DNA from: Dunaliella salina
Lineage: Eukaryota; Chlorophyta; Chlorophyceae; Chlamydomonadales; Dunaliellaceae
Assembly: GCA_002284615.2 (NCBI GenBank)
Contig: MU070444.1
Location: 1-24,772, forward strand
Reading direction: 5' to 3'
DNA length: 24,772 bases
Position numbers and translations under genes: made by a program. Each line of letters opens with the position of its first letter. Position 1 is the stretch's first letter. Below are positions 21,491 to 24,772 of this stretch, in pieces. Under the pieces are notes generated by a model that was not told the origin of the DNA, searched no databases, and saw only the letters and a program-made list of their open reading frames with translations.

Positions 21491-21781
21491 CTGGCTGTGG
21501 AAAGTATCCTCGTTTTCAATAGCGCGGCATGTGGAGACCAGTTTGTGGACATATTGAACAGAAAAGGCAAGTTGTTGAGCATGCTTCTTGAAACGCTGGT
21601 GAACCAATCCTAGTTGTTTGAATTCTCGACGCTCGCTGCTAGAGACATGCTCAAGTTTTGCCCACAGAAAAGCAAACGAGATCACAGAACCAGAAAAGCA
21701 CCCAGGAGCTCGCTCTAGCCTTGCCACATGGTGTTGCTGGTATGCAGAGAGCATGCTCCTCAGCCTCCTTCTTGCCCGTGG
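21491..21781 (-). CDS. Exon of an unidentified minus-strand gene
   Basis: 97 codons without stop, phase 0 at both ends, between acceptor cagctgcag (21782-21787) and donor GTTCTA (21490). It starts PRARRRLRSMLSAYQQHHVA, continues SGSVISFAFLWAKLEHVSSS, then EFKQLGLVHQRFKKHAQQLA and VHKLVSTCRAIENEDTF. The sequence is helical and rich in His, Gln and Arg, with no family I recognise. Immediately downstream a LINE fragment has inserted, apparently in the following intron. The gene probably includes the exon at 22445. Confidence 0.45.
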
Positions 21782-21805
21782 CTGCAGCTGGTGTGCAAGA
21801 AGCTT

Positions 21806-22290
21806 GCCCCACTCACAGGGCAAGCAAAAATATAACACCTAGGGCTGCACCTAGCAGTACACGCCATGCCTTGCACACTGAGTTGGGACCTGCCCCGGCC
21901 CCACCCATGGAGCACTCATGGAGCAAGCAAGGGTAAAATACCCAGAGCTGCACCCAGCAACACAGGCCATGCCTTGCACACTGGGGCGGGACCTGCCCAG
22001 GCCCTGCTCATAAAGCACGTAGAGCGCCCCACACACGGGGCACTCACAGAGCAAGCAAGAGCACAGTACCCTGAGTTGCACTAAGCGACACACGCCATGC
22101 CGCGCATACTTGGTCGGGACCTGCCCGGGCCCCACTCACAGATCACATACAGTGCCCCACTCACAGAGCACGCAGAGAGCTCCTCACGGAGCACTCACAG
22201 AGCAAGCAAGAGTACAACACCCAGGGCTGCACCTAGTAATACGCGCCATGCCTTGCCCACAGGGTTGGGACCTCCTCGGGCCCCACTGTC
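21806..22290 (-). repeat. Four tandem units, 103-151 bp, each containing a hydrophobic C-terminus
   Basis: gctgcac-centred units at 21844, 21947, 22075 and 22226. Each holds, on the minus strand, a caaggcatggcgtgt word, a ttgctttgct-like word and a ctgtgagtg word, and most a gggcaggtccc word. Smaller cactcacagagcac sub-repeats fill the longer units. The leftmost minus-strand unit is contiguous with the coding exon at 22445-22195. Confidence 0.85.
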
Positions 22291-22445
22291 CTGAGGCGTG
22301 GTGTCTCTGGCAGCAACACCACTGATCTGGAAGTTGTCCAGGTCTGCATTTGCTAGATAGGCTGCTGATGACTCATCTCCTTCCAGCTTGTCCAGGACAC
22401 GCTTAACGGTAGTCTGGGTGTTTTCGCTGGAGGTTCCTGGAGGCG
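22195..22445 (-). CDS. Exon of the unidentified minus-strand gene, possible tail-anchor end
   Basis: Acceptor gaatgtgcag (22446). The frame reads PPGTSSENTQTTVKRVLDKL, EGDESSAAYLANADLDNFQI, GVAARDTTPQDSG and then GKAWRVLLGAALGVVLLLAL with TGA at 22197-22195. The first 55 residues are acidic and low in hydrophobics, like a cytosolic linker. The last 20 are a good single membrane helix, so one reading is a tail-anchored protein ending here. Another is splicing at an internal or terminal GT (GTGAGTG overlaps the stop) toward 21781. The membrane segment is repeated three more times downstream. The family is unknown. Confidence 0.5.
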
Positions 22446-22850
<405 letters not shown>

Positions 22851-22929
22851 AACGGAGAGGTGATCTTAACATTCAAACCCATATAGTGCCAACTCATGAG
22901 GCTTGCCTCCTCTTACCCACGAAGCTGCC

Positions 22930-23635
22930 CCTGGCCACCTTTTCACACTCTTCTTCACTCACTTCATCCCAATCCTCCTCACCTACCTCGTCACCCTCTC
23001 CCTTACGTGCAAACATAAGCCTGGCAACACATCACTTGTGAACAGAGACTGGCGCGGATCAATGAAACTGAAGGCAACATCCTTACCCACCTCATTACTG
23101 GCTTCCTCACTCGCTTGCAAACCTGGACCTGGCATCTACACCACTTGCTAGCACAAAATCACATGAAGCATGCGGCTTGCAGAGACCTGCACGGAGCCCC
23201 TGTACTTGGCTGCTACACCAACTCTCACTTGCAAACCTTTTCCTGGCTACAACATCCCTTGCCAGCAGTGACTGGTGAGGAGAGTTACCTCTGAAGGCAA
23301 CGTCCTCATCCAACTCATCACCAGCTTCCTTGCCCACCTGCAAACCTACATCTGGCTGCAACAACAAGTGCAAGCAGAGACCAGCGAGGAGAGATGCCAC
23401 TGAAGGCGTTCTCCTTGCCCACCTCAACACCAACTTCCTCACTCACCTGCAAACTATTATCTGGCTGCAGCACCAATCGCTACCAGAGACAGGCAAGAAG
23501 CGACGCCTCTGAAGGCATTGTCCTTACTCACCTTATCAATAACTTCCTTACTCACCTGCAAACCTATACCTGGCTGCAACATCAACTGCTAGCAGAGACC
23601 GGCGAGAAACAACACCTCTGAAGGCAATGTCCAGC
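22930..23635. repeat. Minisatellite, period 109 bp, six units
   Basis: The word gcaaac recurs at 23009, 23117, 23231, 23340, 23449 and 23558 (steps 108, 114, 109, 109, 109). Each is followed by a ctggctgcaac-like word, a gcagagac-like word, and then ctctgaaggca and ccttactcacct. Later units are more alike. Open frames across it are by-products of a unit near a multiple of three plus one. Confidence 0.85.
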
Positions 23636-24069
23636 AGGGTCACCTGCAGAGATTGGAAATCCAGGTGGAGTCTAAGGCAGACCCAAAGGAGTGTTATAAG
23701 GTACCCAAACACATGGCTGACGACCCACAAGCTCAATTACTACAGTGCAATTCATGTAATTTGAGATTCAGCAGGGGCTTTGCAACTCTGTACCCCTGGG
23801 AAGCAGATAAGTGGGGTTTGCCATCTCTGTCTGACTAAGGCCGTACAGGAAAAACACAACAAATACATGTTCAAGCAGGATTTTGAGTAACCTTTGGACA
23901 ACATGTGTCGATCCCTTGAAGAACCAAACATTTGGAACTCTGAGCTCAACAGCGGTCAATTGGTCAATATCAAAGGGTCCAGTTGAGGAGGTTTGGGGGG
24001 GAAAGGAGGGCCCAGAGGGGCCTCAACTCTTGGAACCCTCGTCCAGAGCTTATTTGAGCTACTACAGAG
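23636..24069 (+). other. Unassigned, with a short candidate frame
   Basis: A plus frame at 23653-23838 reads KADPKECYKVPKHMADDP and QCNSCNLRFSRGFATL with a stop at 23836. The minus strand is also open over 23768-23959 (VPNVWFFKGSTHVVQRLLK). Either could be a remnant; neither has a recognised domain. Confidence 0.25.
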
Positions 24070-24560
24070 TTAAATATACATCATCCGACTCCTGAGCTCA
24101 AGATCTGTTGATTGGCAACATTTTTGGTGTGTAATTCAAATCAGGGAGCCAATATGCACGACTTGGAGTCAGTGCCCATGCCCATGGGGAGGGGCCACGG
24201 GTGTTATGGAAGCAAAGTCCCAGCAAAACATTCCCGACTCCTAGGTCAGAGACAGTACATGATGCTTACTTGCTTGGTGAAGTTGGGAGGGGAGTTTGCG
24301 GAAATGCAGGCCAGTTGTGGGCGCGTGGCAAGATTGGTATCTTCAGGGCTCCGCTGCTCAGTTTCAGCCCAATAGCTCTGCTAAACTCACTTCTACCATG
24401 CTGTGAACATGCAGATGCACAGGAAATTCCAAGGAGAGAAGATCAGTACCCTTGATGTTTGGGTGGGCACTAGGAGATGGGTCATGGAGGGGAGGGGTGC
24501 AGGGAAGTCCGGCACAAAGTCTACACGCACCTTCCAAAGGAAAAGGTTTTCTATCCCTCC
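24070..24560 (+). repeat. Dispersed repeat family, copy 4
   Basis: Plus-oriented. Contains atccgactcctgagctcaag (24083), gacttggagtcagtgcccat (24160), ggccagttgtgggcgcgtgg (24309), ctccgctgctcagtttcagc (24349) and a gagaagatcagtacccttga word (about 24436), matching copy 2 in order. More diverged than copies 2 and 3. Confidence 0.65.
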
Positions 24561-24599
24561 TGACACAAATTACCGTATGTGCAGGAACAGTTTGTCAGG

Positions 24600-24700
24600 C
24601 TGACCCTGAAAAATTATTTCCTGGGGTTCGTCAGAGGTTCGTCAGGGTCCTGAAAAATTAATTATGGAGTTCGTCTGCACTTCGTTCTAAGTACGTCAGA
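24600..24700. repeat. Short tandem repeat, cctgaaaaatta / gttcgtc words
   Basis: cctgaaaaattatttcctgg and cctgaaaaattaattatgga are each followed by gttcgtc words, with ggttcgtcag repeated in tandem between them. Confidence 0.65.
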
Positions 24701-24772
24701 GGTTCTGCCGGAAACATTTTTCAATACGTTCCAACATGAATGGGGGTCTTCAAGGGGGAAGGACCTCTTCCA

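Noticed and set aside
21851..22135. Cys-rich repeated minus-strand frame in the tandem array
   Set aside because: It is in the other frame of the units; the frame continuous with the upstream exon gives the membrane segment instead.

Overview
The window is eukaryotic nuclear DNA, most likely from a flagellated green alga of the chlorophyte/volvocalean type. The evidence is as follows. Genes are split into short exons by GT-AG introns whose acceptors end in tgcag or ccag. One gene is a recognisable basal-body protein (CEP20/FOR20), which implies cilia. There are very long (GT)n tracts, many degenerate minisatellites, and retroelements resembling chlorophyte non-LTR elements. A Dunaliella-like genome would fit, but the sequence alone does not prove the genus. 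There is no operon structure, bacterial gene or CRISPR array. Left part (1-6.5 kb): the plus strand carries four phase-matched exons of CEP20/FOR20 (435-1282). Downstream lies a decayed, 5'-truncated non-LTR retrotransposon (about 1750-6004, plus). Its reading frames, broken by frameshifts and stops, encode in order a reverse transcriptase, its thumb/connection region, a PHD finger, a short chromodomain-like segment, an N6-adenine-methyltransferase-like segment resembling the PCIF1 family, and the start of an RNase H domain. RNase H is cut off by a tRNA-derived SINE present as a partial tandem dimer (6006-6462). Middle and right (7.5-19.2 kb): one large plus-strand gene, reconstructed from five exons with matching phases (7592-7984, 8083-8316, 9902-9997, 18265-18379, 19023-19195), encodes a 336-residue protein that I recognise as a nuclear-encoded mitochondrial-type ribosomal protein S1. 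Its first intron is GC-AG. Its third intron is 8.3 kb and holds the assembly gap, a hAT deletion derivative, a hAT-like MITE, a perfect 22-bp hairpin, several minisatellites, a pseudo-copy of exon 4, and minus-strand coding-like islands. Right end (19.2-24.8 kb): a coding-like stretch on the plus strand (19421-19723); the 3' end of a second non-LTR element on the minus strand (RNase H end plus restriction-like endonuclease zinc knuckle, 20630-21477); a minus-strand host gene of unknown function (exons near 22445-22195 and 21781-21491) whose C-terminal hydrophobic tail is tandemly repeated four times with the reading register kept; a 109-bp minisatellite; and the fourth copy of a dispersed repeat family also found at 10.2, 12.7 and 20.2 kb. 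The two host genes act in different places: CEP20 in cilium/basal-body assembly and S1 in mitochondrial translation. They share only position. Everything between them is repeat-driven intron and intergenic expansion.
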